A stretch of DNA of 64,000 bases from Brevibacterium sanguinis (GCF_003315415.1 NZ_QNSB01000002.1:248001-312000); one strand, 5' to 3'. Positions 16,306 through 24,865 are shown, numbered from the stretch's first letter. A program made the numbers and translations. The notes: generated by a model from the sequence alone, not told the origin.

Positions 16306-18066
16306 TCAGTCGAAGAGCGTCTCGGCGATCTCGCGGGCGATGAATCTCGCGTGGACGACCGGTCTCCTCGCGGGATCGATCGAGGCGGGCGGCACCCACG
16401 CCGGTCGTCCGTCCTTGAGCATCACCGTGTCCCAGTCCGATCTGTCGATGAGCCTGTGGTGATAGCCGCAGGCGAGCGTGAGGTTCGAGACATCGGTCCT
16501 GCCCTGTTGGGACCACGGGACGATATGGTGGGCGTCGCACCAGCCGGGCGGAGAGTCGCAGCCGGGAAAAGTGCAGCCCTGGTCCCGGGAGGAGAGGATC
16601 GCCAACTGCTTCGAGTTCGCGAATCGTCTCTCGGTCCTCACTTCCACCATCTTCGCCTTCTCGCTCATCAGGTGGAAGAAGACCGTGCCGTTGAGGCCCT
16701 CGTCCCGTGCCGTCGAGAGGGGAATCGGGTTCTCGGCGTCCGTTTCGGCCACCATGGCCCCCGCGCCGGCCGCTTCGGAGGTGAGATCCTCGGCTTTGGC
16801 GGTGACCACGAGGGCGAACGGCGCTCCGGCGAGGATCCGGCCCATCTCCACGTGTGAGATCACCGAGGAGAAGCGCTCGTAGATCTGCTGTCTGACACTC
16901 GGCAGGTTGCCCACGTCCACCTGGCTGCCGTCTTCGCGGACCCCGCGGGGGTCGACCGGTGCGGGTTCGGCGGCTGTCGCCGGTGCGTCGCTGCACTGAC
17001 CACTGAGCACCTCGTCGAACACCCGGACGGCGCTCGACTCGTCGATCTGACCGCCGACGCTCGTCGAGGATCCGTCACCGATCGCCGAGTCGTCGCGGGT
17101 TTCCGCGGTGGTCGTGGTTCCCGCGGCATCGACGGTGGTGGATCCCTCGGCCTTCGGTCCGTCGGCGGTGAGGCGCGACGTCAGGAGGCCATGGAGGATT
17201 CCTCCCGTGACGGCGTCGAGGAGGCCCTTGAGGTCCCAGTCACCACCTCGGCGAGCGCGCATAGTGATGAAGTTGCGGTTGCGGTCGTTCGAGTCGGTCG
17301 GTTCGGCTCCGTCAGGGTCGGCCCAGGCCATGATCGTGCGGAAGAGGGTGCCGAGGTCTCGGACGCGTACGTTCGGCGCGTTCTCGACGAGGATCTCCTC
17401 GGCCTTCAACCGGGCGTCCTCCCCCACCCTGGAGGGCATGCTCGTGAGCTGAGCGGAGATCACGGTCGCCTGGACCGCGGACAGGCGACCGTCGTGGAGC
17501 GCCCCTGCGACGAGAGGATATCTCGGCTCCACGGGTTGACCGGTCATCTCGACCCGGGCCCCGAGGTCACGGGCCAGAGCCACTCGACGATTGGCTTCCC
17601 GCTCGGAGGTCTGCAGCCTGTCCGCCACGAGGGCTGCCGTCGTCTTGGCTCCGCATTCCGCAGGCGTGCCCACACGTTCGAAGACCGACAGGGCAATGAC
17701 CGAGAGTGATTCGACCGCGCGATCGAGGGCTTCGAGCCCGTCCATGAGGACCAGCGCCTCGTCGGGTCCCATCGGACGGTGGAACGTCCGCAGCTGCTCG
17801 GCCAGCGCACCGAGAGATGTCAGGCTCTCACAGACCTCGGGGGCCAGGGCCGACAGATCGTTCCAGGTGGCCTCCGTGAACATGGACGGGAGTGCGGAGT
17901 CCCGTTCTCCGCCATCGGAGGGAGCGGTGGACAATTCCGAGGACGGCGCGGACCGCGGCGCAGTCGCGCCCCCACCGGACGAGCTTCCCTCCGCCCCCGC
18001 ACCGGCGTCCGGGGAATCCGCGCGGGATCCCTCGGAGAGCCAGTTCCTGTCCGGGGTGAGCGTCAT
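16306..18066 (-). CDS. DUF222 and HNH endonuclease domain protein (13E12 repeat family)
   Basis: This 586-residue protein has a disordered N-terminus (1-60), a helical DUF222 domain (about 75-330) and a C-terminal HNH nuclease motif: CTFPGCDSPPGWCDAHHI followed by VPWSQQGRTDVSNLTLACGYHH, which gives the two zinc CxxC-like pairs, the catalytic His-His and the second-strand Asn/His. Multi-copy proteins of this family are a hallmark of actinobacteria, often linked to mobile or repeated loci, but their biological role is not established. It has a strong consensus promoter with an inverted repeat around the -10 element and an AT-rich upstream patch. It stands alone, convergent with the ABC permease. 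Confidence 0.9.
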   Translation of the reverse strand: MTLTPDRNWLSEGSRADSPDAGAGAEGSSSGGGATAPRSAPSSELSTAPSDGGERDSALPSMFTEATWNDLSALAPEVCESLTSLGALAEQLRTFHRPMGPDEALVLMDGLEALDRAVESLSVIALSVFERVGTPAECGAKTTAALVADRLQTSEREANRRVALARDLGARVEMTGQPVEPRYPLVAGALHDGRLSAVQATVISAQLTSMPSRVGEDARLKAEEILVENAPNVRVRDLGTLFRTIMAWADPDGAEPTDSNDRNRNFITMRARRGGDWDLKGLLDAVTGGILHGLLTSRLTADGPKAEGSTTVDAAGTTTTAETRDDSAIGDGSSTSVGGQIDESSAVRVFDEVLSGQCSDAPATAAEPAPVDPRGVREDGSQVDVGNLPSVRQQIYERFSSVISHVEMGRILAGAPFALVVTAKAEDLTSEAAGAGAMVAETDAENPIPLSTARDEGLNGTVFFHLMSEKAKMVEVRTERRFANSKQLAILSSRDQGCTFPGCDSPPGWCDAHHIVPWSQQGRTDVSNLTLACGYHHRLIDRSDWDTVMLKDGRPAWVPPASIDPARRPVVHARFIAREIAETLFD

Positions 18067-18092
18067 CGCCTGCGATCCGTCCTCAGTGAAGC

Positions 18093-18130
18093 GTGTCCTG
18101 CTTGACCCCCATTCTAGTGACGCAGGACAC
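18093..18130. repeat. Inverted repeat flanking the HNH -10 element
   Basis: Perfect 9-bp arms GTGTCCTGC (18093-18101) and GCAGGACAC (18122-18130) bracket the -10 hexamer of the HNH promoter, an arrangement that fits a repressor site. Confidence 0.6.
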
Positions 18131-18139
18131 AGACGTCAA
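18111..18139 (-). promoter_or_regulatory. Sigma70-type promoter of the DUF222-HNH gene
   Basis: On the minus strand TTGACG (18139-18134), a 17-bp spacer and TAGAAT (18116-18111) form a near-consensus housekeeping promoter. It is one of the best in the window and gives a leader of about 40 nt. Confidence 0.75.
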
Positions 18140-18460
18140 TAGCAAATACGCGAATTATTCACCTCTTGAGATTTTTGATCGATTCAGAGTCGATTTCAAT
18201 GCCGATTGTTTCTATATCAGTTCTATCAGCTGGCGAGCTGCTCGAGGGGCGCACGCGTGGAAGGCGCGGCAGTCGTGCCTTCACACGCGCGACCGTGGCC
18301 TGCGGGCCCGCCGCGCGGGCAGGCAGAGCTGAGAAGCGTTGACCCAGGTGCGACCGGGCGGCGGTGAGCGAACATGCGGACGCGGCCCGGTGAGCCCGAA
18401 GACCCTGACCACGAGCGCGTGAGGCTTTGCCCCGGCCCCGCGATGTGATTGCGTGGACCC

Positions 18461-19126
18461 ATGGACAGCATCCCCCTGCCCCTGCTCACCGAACGTCTGC
18501 GGCTGCGCCCCTACCGCGACAGCGACGTCGAGGCGCTCCTGCCCATGTATTCGCGCGAGGACGTCTCCCGGTACCTGCTCTCCGATCCCTGGACCGCCGA
18601 GGTGGCCCGCACCGAGATCGCCAGACGCAGACCCCGAGTCGGGCTCGAGACCGACGCGCGCGCCCTCGCCCTGGTGGTCGAGACGAGCGGGACCGGCATG
18701 CCGGCGCCGGAGGCCGCGGCGCAGGCCGTCGGGGTCATCGCCCTGAAGGTCACCGCCGAGGCGCCCGCTCCCACCTCGCCCGCGTCGTCCGCCACCGCGT
18801 CCGAAGTCGTCGGGGACGTCGCGCTGTGGACCGAGGGGGCCGACCCGACGAAGGCGGAGATCGGCTGGGTCTTCCATCCCGACCACGGCGGGCACGGCTA
18901 TGCCACCGAAGCGGCAACCGCGATGCTCCGCGTCGCCTTCGACCACTACCGCCTGCGTCGGGTCGTCGCGCAGATGGACGCCCGCAACACCGCCTCGGCG
19001 AGGTTGGCGGAGCGGATCGGCATGACGCGGGAGGCCCACCTGCGCCAGGATTGGTGGTCGAAGGGCGAGTGGACCGACACCGTCGTCTACGGGATGCTCG
19101 ACTCCGATCCGCGCGCGGCCGGGTAG
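18461..19126 (+). CDS. GNAT-family N-acetyltransferase
   Basis: The 221-residue protein is of the RimJ/RimL type: it begins LTERLRLRPYRDSD, has the acetyl-CoA motif A region WVFHPDHGGHGYATEAATAML and the late NTASARLAERIGM segment that ends with an aromatic WW. A low-complexity Ala/Pro/Ser loop (about 100-115) interrupts the central sheet. Substrates of such enzymes include ribosomal protein N-termini, antibiotics and small amines, and nothing here points to one. The ATG at 18461 is preferred; a TTG at 18449 would add four residues. Its last 40 bp overlap the end of the convergent UbiD gene. Confidence 0.85.
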   Translation: MDSIPLPLLTERLRLRPYRDSDVEALLPMYSREDVSRYLLSDPWTAEVARTEIARRRPRVGLETDARALALVVETSGTGMPAPEAAAQAVGVIALKVTAEAPAPTSPASSATASEVVGDVALWTEGADPTKAEIGWVFHPDHGGHGYATEAATAMLRVAFDHYRLRRVVAQMDARNTASARLAERIGMTREAHLRQDWWSKGEWTDTVVYGMLDSDPRAAG

Positions 19127-20601
19127 CCGTAGTCCTCCCAGTTCTCGAGCACGCTCTTCTGCAGCTCCGCGGGGAACGAGGTCGTGAACTCGGCGGCGAT
19201 CCCCGCCGTCCGCCCGGTGGCGAGCTGCTCGGGCTGCAGCAGGCTCATGATCGACTTCCCACCACGACCGGCCTTCCTGTCCTCGGCACTGAGATAGGGC
19301 ACCAGGGGGATGCCGGGGGCATCGCTGAACACGTACTCGGTGCCCGGCCGGTACCGGGTCGCGAGCGCCCAGACGAGGCGGTCGATGTCGGTGATGTCGA
19401 CGTCGGATCCGACCAGGAGGACCTTGGGCACGAGCCAGCCGACGTGCGAGGTGAAGAGGACGTCGGCGACCTTCCGCACGAGATCCCCCTCGTCCCAGGG
19501 GCTTCGCGCGAGCTCGTCGAGATCGATCGACACCGCGATCCAGCAGGTCGCCGCCTCGTAGCTGCACCAGGCGAACGACACCGGCAGATCTGCTGAGCGG
19601 AGAAGGTCGAGCGCCGAGGCGGAGATCATCGTCCCCCAGATCGTGTGGTTCTCCTCCGGCGGCATCCCGGCGACGCAGAACGGGAGGATGGGATCATCCC
19701 GGTGCGTGATGACCTCGACCTCGAACACCGGCTTCGGGGAGCCCTCGGCGAACTGGTAGCCGTGGTACTCGCCCATCGGTCCCTCGATCGCCGTGCGCTC
19801 GGGATCGATCCACCCCTCGACGACGATCTCGGCATTGGCGGGGACGGAGAGGTCGTGCATCTCGGTGCGCACCACCTCGACGGCCTCTCCGGTGAGCGCG
19901 CCGATGTAGCCGTCCTCGTTGACCTCGGCCGGCAGCGGCATCCCGGCGGCCGCGATCGCGGCGGGCGGGGCACCGAGCACGAACGCCCACGGGGTGCGCT
20001 TGCCGAGCGCCTTCCACTGCTCATGGATCATCCCGAGGTGCTGCATCGGCATAGCGGGACCCACGAGTGACGTCGAGTCGTTGACCATGAGCCGGCTGAT
20101 CGACCAGCTCGTCCACTTGCCATCGGGCGTGGCCACGATGTGCATGCCGTAGGTCCCGAAGTAGCGCCCTCCGTCCTGGGCATGGAGCAGCGGCGAGCCG
20201 AAGACGTCGAGGTCGACCTCGTCCCCGCGGATGATGTTCTCCTTCACCGGACCGGTCTCGACGGTCACCGGAGGCTTCGGCGTCGCATGCATCGCCGCGA
20301 CGAGGTGTTCGACGATCTCGTACGGACCGCTCGCCTCATGGAGGCCGAAGTGAGCGGCGATGCGGGAGAACCCGTTTCCCTGGGAGCTCATCCCCGCCGG
20401 CACGCCCATGAGCCGGAACCCCTCGGCGGCCCCTCTGACGTTCTCGAACACCGGCGCCGGGGCCCTCCGCTCACCGGCGAGCCGAGCGATCGCCGCCGCC
20501 TCGAGGTGCGAGTCCACTTCCCGCTCGATGAAGACGGCATCTCCGCTCGCCCGGAGTCCGTCGACGAAGTCCCTGAAACTCAATGCGCTTGAGTGCTGCA
20601 T
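19087..20601 (-). CDS. UbiD-family prenyl-FMN-dependent decarboxylase
   Basis: The 504-residue protein matches UbiD enzymes throughout: an N-terminal FRDFVDGLRASGD start, a central ENIIRGDEVDLDVF segment, the catalytic-loop signature EGPMGEYHGYQ, which supplies the paired Glu of the Glu-Arg-Glu network, and the C-terminal dimerisation region. UbiD enzymes use prenylated FMN to decarboxylate aromatic or unsaturated acids reversibly. Outside the ubiquinone pathway, which actinobacteria lack, such pairs act on phenolic acids such as vanillate or 4-hydroxybenzoate. The ATG at 20601 has a strong GGAAGGG; an ATG at 20622 overlaps the ubiX stop as ATGA and is a real alternative. The gene is in an operon with ubiX. 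Confidence 0.9.
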   Translation of the reverse strand: MQHSSALSFRDFVDGLRASGDAVFIEREVDSHLEAAAIARLAGERRAPAPVFENVRGAAEGFRLMGVPAGMSSQGNGFSRIAAHFGLHEASGPYEIVEHLVAAMHATPKPPVTVETGPVKENIIRGDEVDLDVFGSPLLHAQDGGRYFGTYGMHIVATPDGKWTSWSISRLMVNDSTSLVGPAMPMQHLGMIHEQWKALGKRTPWAFVLGAPPAAIAAAGMPLPAEVNEDGYIGALTGEAVEVVRTEMHDLSVPANAEIVVEGWIDPERTAIEGPMGEYHGYQFAEGSPKPVFEVEVITHRDDPILPFCVAGMPPEENHTIWGTMISASALDLLRSADLPVSFAWCSYEAATCWIAVSIDLDELARSPWDEGDLVRKVADVLFTSHVGWLVPKVLLVGSDVDITDIDRLVWALATRYRPGTEYVFSDAPGIPLVPYLSAEDRKAGRGGKSIMSLLQPEQLATGRTAGIAAEFTTSFPAELQKSVLENWEDYGYPAARGSESSIP

Positions 20602-20618
20602 CTCTCGCCCTTCCTGGC

Positions 20619-21209
20619 TCATCTGTCGACCTGCGGGCGCAGGCCCGACCATCGTCTGGCGGTCGGCGCATCGAGATCGAACTGGTCGAGGATGCGCACC
20701 GCGAGGTGATCGACGAGGTCGTCGATCGTGTGGGGATCGTTGTAGAACGCCGGAGTGGGAGGGAAGATCGTCGCTCCCATCCGGCTGAGCTCGAGCATGT
20801 TCTCGAGGTGGATCGTCGACAGCGGCGTCTCGCGGGTGACGAGAACGAGCCGTCGACGCTCCTTGAGAGTGACATCGGCCGCGCGTCCGATAAGAGACTC
20901 GCCGAACCCGATCCGGATCCCGGCCAGGGTCTTCATGCTGCAGGGCACGACGATCATCCCATCGGTGCGGAACGATCCGCTGGAGATCGCCGCGGCCTGG
21001 TCCTCCGGCTTGTAGCAGGTGTGGGCGAGCGCCTGGAGGTCTGCGACTCTCAGCTCCGTCTCCTGGCGCAGGGTGCTGCGTCCCCATCTGCTGACGATGA
21101 GGTGGGTCTCGACGCCCAGCTCCCCCAGCAGCCCGAGGAGCCGCACCGTCAGCGGTGCCCCTGTGGCCCCGGTCATGCCCACAACCAGTCGCATCCGCCG
21201 TCCAATCAT
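20619..21209 (-). CDS. ubiX: UbiX-family flavin prenyltransferase
   Basis: This protein of about 196 residues carries VVGMTGATGAP at the FMN-binding start, a HLIVSRWG loop, PCSMKTLAGIRIG in the central helix and RRLVLVTRETPLSTIHLENML, the conserved Arg/Glu motif around the dimethylallyl-phosphate site. It makes the prenyl-FMN cofactor needed by the downstream UbiD enzyme, and a dedicated copy next to ubiD is common in phenolic-acid decarboxylase operons. Start choice is open: ATG 21209, or ATG 21194 (starting MRLVVGM), which resembles most homologues. A divergent MarR gene and a palindrome between the two suggest inducible control. Confidence 0.9.
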   Translation of the reverse strand: MIGRRMRLVVGMTGATGAPLTVRLLGLLGELGVETHLIVSRWGRSTLRQETELRVADLQALAHTCYKPEDQAAAISSGSFRTDGMIVVPCSMKTLAGIRIGFGESLIGRAADVTLKERRRLVLVTRETPLSTIHLENMLELSRMGATIFPPTPAFYNDPHTIDDLVDHLAVRILDQFDLDAPTARRWSGLRPQVDR

Positions 21210-21214
21210 TCCGT

Positions 21215-21237
21215 GTACAAACTATTTCAGTTTGCAC
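21215..21237. promoter_or_regulatory. MarR-type operator between ubiX and marR
   Basis: Inverted repeat GTACAAACT-ATTTC-AGTTTGCAC (8 of 9 arm positions paired) overlies TAGTTT, the likely -10 of ubiX on the minus strand. On the plus strand it lies just before TACAAT (21241-21246), a good -10 for the MarR gene. Confidence 0.65.
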
Positions 21238-21282
21238 GCGTACAATCGAACCGTCAAATCCCAATGGTCGAGGAGCGATGCG

Positions 21283-21744
21283 ATGTCACTGCCCGCGGAA
21301 GTGCTCGGGGGCGCCGGGCCGCTCGCCCGGCGGCTCCACCACGACCACAACCGGCTGTGGGCGGCTCGGGTCGACGATCAGCTGACAGGACCCCAGTACA
21401 GCGTGCTCGCGGTCCTCCTCGATCGCACCGACGCCGATCACACACGACTCAGTTCGCTGACCCACCTCGACAAGTCGACGCTCACCCCTCTCCTGGCCCG
21501 GCTCGAGCAGCGGGGGCTCATCGCGATCTCACCGGACGCGCACGACCGTCGGCGGAGGATCGTCTCGATCACGGACGCGGGGGCCACGCTGGTCGACGAG
21601 CTCTCCCCCGCCGCCGCGGAGGTCGGCCGCGACCTCCTCGGCGCGCTGACGACGAAGGAGCAGGATGACCTGCTCCGTCTGCTGCGCAAGGCCGTCGACG
21701 GCGCCGCGAACGGACAGGGCGACAACACCATCGACCATGACTAG
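21283..21744 (+). CDS. MarR-family regulator of the ubiX-ubiD operon
   Basis: The 153-residue winged-helix regulator has a recognition helix THLDKSTLTPLLARLEQRG and a wing DAHDRRRRIVSITDAG. MarR repressors next to aromatic-acid genes usually release DNA when the phenolic substrate binds. The ATG at 21283 is chosen because AGGAG lies 7 nt upstream; the frame is open further upstream but antisense to ubiX. It is divergent from ubiX with a shared palindrome and so probably represses both itself and the decarboxylase operon. No other aromatic catabolic gene is nearby to identify the ligand. Confidence 0.9.
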   Translation: MSLPAEVLGGAGPLARRLHHDHNRLWAARVDDQLTGPQYSVLAVLLDRTDADHTRLSSLTHLDKSTLTPLLARLEQRGLIAISPDAHDRRRRIVSITDAGATLVDELSPAAAEVGRDLLGALTTKEQDDLLRLLRKAVDGAANGQGDNTIDHD

Positions 21745-21939
21745 GGAACCGGCCCTGGCAGGGCGACGACGTCGAGCAGCGACAGGGGGCTGTCCGAGCA
21801 CGCGCCGGGGGAACCGTGAAAGGGCAGAGGGAGACGGTGGAAAGGTCTCCGAAACGTGCCTCTGCGCGCTTGGGTCCGCCTCGGCGCGCGACATAGCGTA
21901 GGGGTGGACACGACTTCCACGAAAGGTTCCGGGTTCCCC

Positions 21940-23190
21940 ATGTTCAGGCAGTCCTCCAAGCTGGCCAACGTCCTCTACGACATCCGAGGACCCGTCCTCG
22001 AAGAGGCGGAGGCCATGGAGGCCGCGGGCCATTCCATCCTCAAGCTCAACATCGGCAATCCCGCCCCCTTCGGGTTCGAGGCCCCCGAGGCGATCGTCGT
22101 CGACATGGTCAGGCAGCTTCCCGTCGCCCAGGGCTACTCGGACTCCCGCGGGATCCTCTCCGCCAGGCGAGCCGTCGTCCAGTACTACGAGACGCGCGGG
22201 ATCACGAACCTCGACCCGCAGGAGGTGTTCCTCGGCAACGGCGTCAGCGAACTCATCACCCTCTCCCTCCAGGCCCTGTGCAATCCCGGCGACGAGATCC
22301 TCGTCCCCACCCCCGACTACCCCCTGTGGACCGCCTCAGTGGCACTGTCCGGGGGCACACCGGTCCACTACCGCTGCGACGACGAGAACGGCTGGCTGCC
22401 GGACCTCGAGGACCTGGAGGCGCGGATCACCGACCGCACCCGCGGGATCGTCGTCATCAACCCGAACAACCCCACCGGCGCCGTGTACCCGCGCGAGACC
22501 CTCACGGCGATCGCCGACATCGCCGCGCGCCACGGCCTCATGGTCTTCGCCGACGAGATCTACGAGAAGATCACCTACAACGGCGTGGAGATGGTCAACA
22601 TGGCGACCATCACCGGCGACGAGGTCCTGTGCCTGACGTTCTCGGGCCTGTCGAAGGCCTATCGGATCGCCGGCTACCGCTCGGGCTGGCTGGCGATCAC
22701 CGGCCCGCTGTCCGCCGCCCGCAACTACATCGAGGGCATCACCCTGCTCGCCAACATGCGCATGTGCGCGAACGTCCCGGCCCAGCACGCCATCCAGGCC
22801 GCACTCGGGGGGAAGCAGTCGATCGAGGATCTCGTCCTGCCGCAGGGAAGGCTGGGCGCCCAGATGGAACTCGCCCATGCCGGCCTCAATGCCATCGACG
22901 GGGTCTCGGCGCAGCGCGCCGACGGAGCCCTGTACCTCTTCGCCAAGCTCGACATCGAGAGGTTCGGGATCGTCGACGACGAGCAGTTCGCCCTCGACCT
23001 GCTCCGCGAGCAGAAGATCCTCATCTCCCACGGCACCGCCTTCAACTGGTCCCGTCCCGATCACTTCCGCCTCGTCACCCTGCCGTCCACCGAGGTGCTC
23101 GCCGAGGCGATCGACCGCCTCGGCGAGTTCCTCTCCGGCTACCGCCAGCAGGCGAAGAGCTCCTGCGCGATCACCGCCGCGGCCGGTTAG
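21940..23190 (+). CDS. Class I/II aminotransferase, AlaA-like
   Basis: This 416-residue fold-type I PLP enzyme begins RQSSKLANVLYDIRGPVLEEA, the typical AlaA opening. It has PTPDYPLW and the NPNNPTGAVY loop, VFADEIYEK with the PLP-binding Asp, and the Schiff-base Lys239 in SGLSKAYRIAGYRSGW. AlaA-type enzymes make alanine from pyruvate and glutamate in the cytoplasm. The ATG at 21940 is chosen from family comparison, with GAAAGG 13 nt upstream; an in-frame GTG at 21904 lies 4 nt after TAGCGT and could be a leaderless alternative. Codon usage is ordinary and the gene appears to be monocistronic. Confidence 0.92.
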   Translation: MFRQSSKLANVLYDIRGPVLEEAEAMEAAGHSILKLNIGNPAPFGFEAPEAIVVDMVRQLPVAQGYSDSRGILSARRAVVQYYETRGITNLDPQEVFLGNGVSELITLSLQALCNPGDEILVPTPDYPLWTASVALSGGTPVHYRCDDENGWLPDLEDLEARITDRTRGIVVINPNNPTGAVYPRETLTAIADIAARHGLMVFADEIYEKITYNGVEMVNMATITGDEVLCLTFSGLSKAYRIAGYRSGWLAITGPLSAARNYIEGITLLANMRMCANVPAQHAIQAALGGKQSIEDLVLPQGRLGAQMELAHAGLNAIDGVSAQRADGALYLFAKLDIERFGIVDDEQFALDLLREQKILISHGTAFNWSRPDHFRLVTLPSTEVLAEAIDRLGEFLSGYRQQAKSSCAITAAAG

Positions 23191-23373
23191 ACGCCCCGGC
23201 GGCTCGCGCGGCCGCGTCCAGCGGCCGACGACACGACAGCGGTTCCCTCGATCGGGCGATTCGGTTGGCTCCGCCATCTCGGGATCCCGGCCGCGCGGAC
23301 TGAGCGCGCCTCCGCCCGAGACCCTCCACGTCACTCGACGCGGCTCCCGGGAACGTCACAGAGCTTCATAGTC

Positions 23374-23399
23374 TAGTAATTCACTTAACTTAATGACTA
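23374..23399. promoter_or_regulatory. AT-rich 26-bp imperfect palindrome, probable Rrf2 operator
   Basis: A dyad of 26 bp with 20 symmetric positions, beginning TAGTAATT and ending AATGACTA, stands out as AT-rich in a GC-rich genome. It lies 37 bp before the TauE/SafE start. The Rrf2 regulator encoded just downstream is the likely ligand protein; CymR-like Rrf2 sites are also long AT-rich dyads. Confidence 0.6.
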
Positions 23400-23435
23400 T
23401 TGTATGGACACCACCTTCTCGTGAAAGGCGCCTCC

Positions 23436-24344
23436 ATGCGACAGCTCATCGTCCTCGGCCTCGTCGGACTCCTCGCCCAGCTCATCGACGGCTCACTCGG
23501 CATGGCCTACGGAGTCACCTCGACGACACTCCTCCTGGCCGCCGGAATCGCACCCGCCACCGCCTCGGCGGCCGTGCACTTCTCGGAGATCGGCACCTCG
23601 CTCGTCTCCGGCATCTCGCACCACAAGTTCGGCAACGTCGACTGGAAGACCGTGTCGATCCTCGCCGTTCCCGGCTTCATCGGCGCCTTCGCGGGAGCGA
23701 CCTTCCTCGCAAGCCTCAGCGGCGACGCGGCCACTCCCTGGGTCTCGGGGATCCTGCTCGCCCTCGGCGTCTATGTCATCTGGAGGTTCCTCGCCCTCGG
23801 CGGTGAGCGCCCCACCTTCAAGTCCCGTCCGGGCGCGGCCTTCCTCGTGCCGGTCGGCCTGGTGGGCGGAGCATTGGACTCCATCGGCGGAGGCGGATGG
23901 GGACCGGTCGGCACGACCTCCCTGCTCAGCTCCGGTCGACTCGAGCCGCGCAAGGTCATCGGCTCGATCGACACGAGTGAGTTCGTCGTCGCCGTGGGCG
24001 GCTCTCTCGGCTTCCTCTTCGCGCTCGGCTCACAGGGAATCGAATGGTCGATAGCCGGTGCGCTGCTCGCCGGCGGCGTCGTCGCCGCGCCCTTCGCCGC
24101 CTGGCTCGTGCGGATCCTGCCCGCCCGGGTGCTCGCGATCGCGGCGGGAGGAATCATCATCCTCTCCAACACCCGGACGATCGTCCTCACCCTCGGCGCA
24201 TCGACCGAGGCCCTGTCATCCACCCTCATCGGTCTGGCGCTCGTGTGGATCGGCTTCCTCGTCCACGCCGTGAGGATCGAGCGCGCGACGCGTCGTGACC
24301 AGCAGGCAGAGGAACCCGCGGCCGAAGCCGTCACCGGGAGCTGA
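23436..24344 (+). CDS. TauE/SafE-family sulfite/organosulfonate exporter
   Basis: This 302-residue membrane protein has eight or nine helices and the internal duplication typical of TauE/SafE: LAQLIDGSLGMAYGVTSTT in the first half and LVGGALDSIGGGGWGPVGTTS in the second. The family moves sulfite, thiosulfate, taurine or sulfoacetate across the plasma membrane; some members import thiosulfate or sulfate for assimilation. GAAAGG lies 7 nt upstream of the ATG. The gene is followed 52 bp later by an Rrf2 regulator, and a long AT-rich dyad lies in front of it, so it is probably controlled by sulfur or cysteine status (inference from family and context). Confidence 0.9.
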   Translation: MRQLIVLGLVGLLAQLIDGSLGMAYGVTSTTLLLAAGIAPATASAAVHFSEIGTSLVSGISHHKFGNVDWKTVSILAVPGFIGAFAGATFLASLSGDAATPWVSGILLALGVYVIWRFLALGGERPTFKSRPGAAFLVPVGLVGGALDSIGGGGWGPVGTTSLLSSGRLEPRKVIGSIDTSEFVVAVGGSLGFLFALGSQGIEWSIAGALLAGGVVAAPFAAWLVRILPARVLAIAAGGIIILSNTRTIVLTLGASTEALSSTLIGLALVWIGFLVHAVRIERATRRDQQAEEPAAEAVTGS

Positions 24345-24384
24345 GGGAACGCTCGAGCCCCCCTCCGCCCGGCACGTGCGCTGT

Positions 24385-24390
24385 TACCAT
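24385..24390 (+). promoter_or_regulatory. -10 hexamer TACCAT, leaderless promoter
   Basis: TACCAT ends 6 nt before the ATG of the Rrf2 gene at 24397. Confidence 0.5.
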
Positions 24391-24396
24391 GGCGGA

Positions 24397-24855
24397 ATGC
24401 GGGTCACCACGAAATCCGACTACGCATTGCGCGCGCTCATCGAAATCGCCAATGTGCTCGACGAGGGACCCATCAGCGCCGAGGAGCTCGGACGGCGACA
24501 GGACATTCCCAAAGGGTTCCTCCAATCGATCCTCGCCGACCTCCGCCGGGCCGGTGTCCTCGCCTCCGTGCGCGGGAATGCCGGCGGCTGGAAGCTCAAC
24601 CGACCGGCCCACGAGGTCTCCGTCGCCGATGTCATCCGCGCGGTCGACGGGCCTCTCGTCTCCATCTACGGTCAGCGACCCGAATCCGTCGAATACGATG
24701 CCTCGGCCGAGTCGCTGCAACAGGTGTGGATCGCCGCGAGGTACGCCCTGCGCGAGGTCCTCGAGCATGTGACGATCAAGGACCTGGCAGCGAAGACCCT
24801 GCCCCACGAGATCTCCGAGAAGGTCGCCATCGAAGACGCCTGGAACCCGCACTGA
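24397..24855 (+). CDS. Rrf2-family regulator without cluster cysteines (CymR-like)
   Basis: The 152-residue protein begins MRVTTKSDYALRALIEIA, the diagnostic Rrf2 start, and continues with recognition helix PKGFLQSILADLRRAG and a wing RGNAGGWKLNRPA. It contains no cysteine at all, so it cannot hold the Fe-S cluster of IscR, NsrR or RsrR; it matches the CymR-like subgroup that controls sulfur or cysteine genes through protein or metabolite contacts. Encoded directly after the TauE/SafE exporter, it probably regulates that exporter through the AT-rich dyad upstream of it. A TACCAT hexamer 6 nt upstream suggests a separate leaderless transcript. Confidence 0.9.
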   Translation: MRVTTKSDYALRALIEIANVLDEGPISAEELGRRQDIPKGFLQSILADLRRAGVLASVRGNAGGWKLNRPAHEVSVADVIRAVDGPLVSIYGQRPESVEYDASAESLQQVWIAARYALREVLEHVTIKDLAAKTLPHEISEKVAIEDAWNPH

Positions 24856-24865
24856 CCAGCCCGCC

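Larger units (their letters stand above)
18067..18460. other. 394-bp gene-free region with an AT-rich patch and a hairpin
   Basis: Between the HNH gene and the GNAT gene lies a patch (about 18109-18235) with clearly lower GC than its surroundings. It contains the HNH promoter, a small dyad ATCGA/TCGAT and otherwise no reading frame that looks coding. A bulged hairpin at 18255-18288 (arms GCGTGGAAGGC and GCCTTCACACGC) follows, and then ordinary GC-rich sequence up to the GNAT start. I see nothing else in it. Confidence 0.6.

Noticed and set aside
14573-16996. A very long open frame on the minus strand across the ABC exporter and HNH genes
   Set aside because: Its translation is Arg/Gly/His/Asp-rich without any domain, and it is antisense to genes with clear motifs. 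High third-position GC keeps such frames open.
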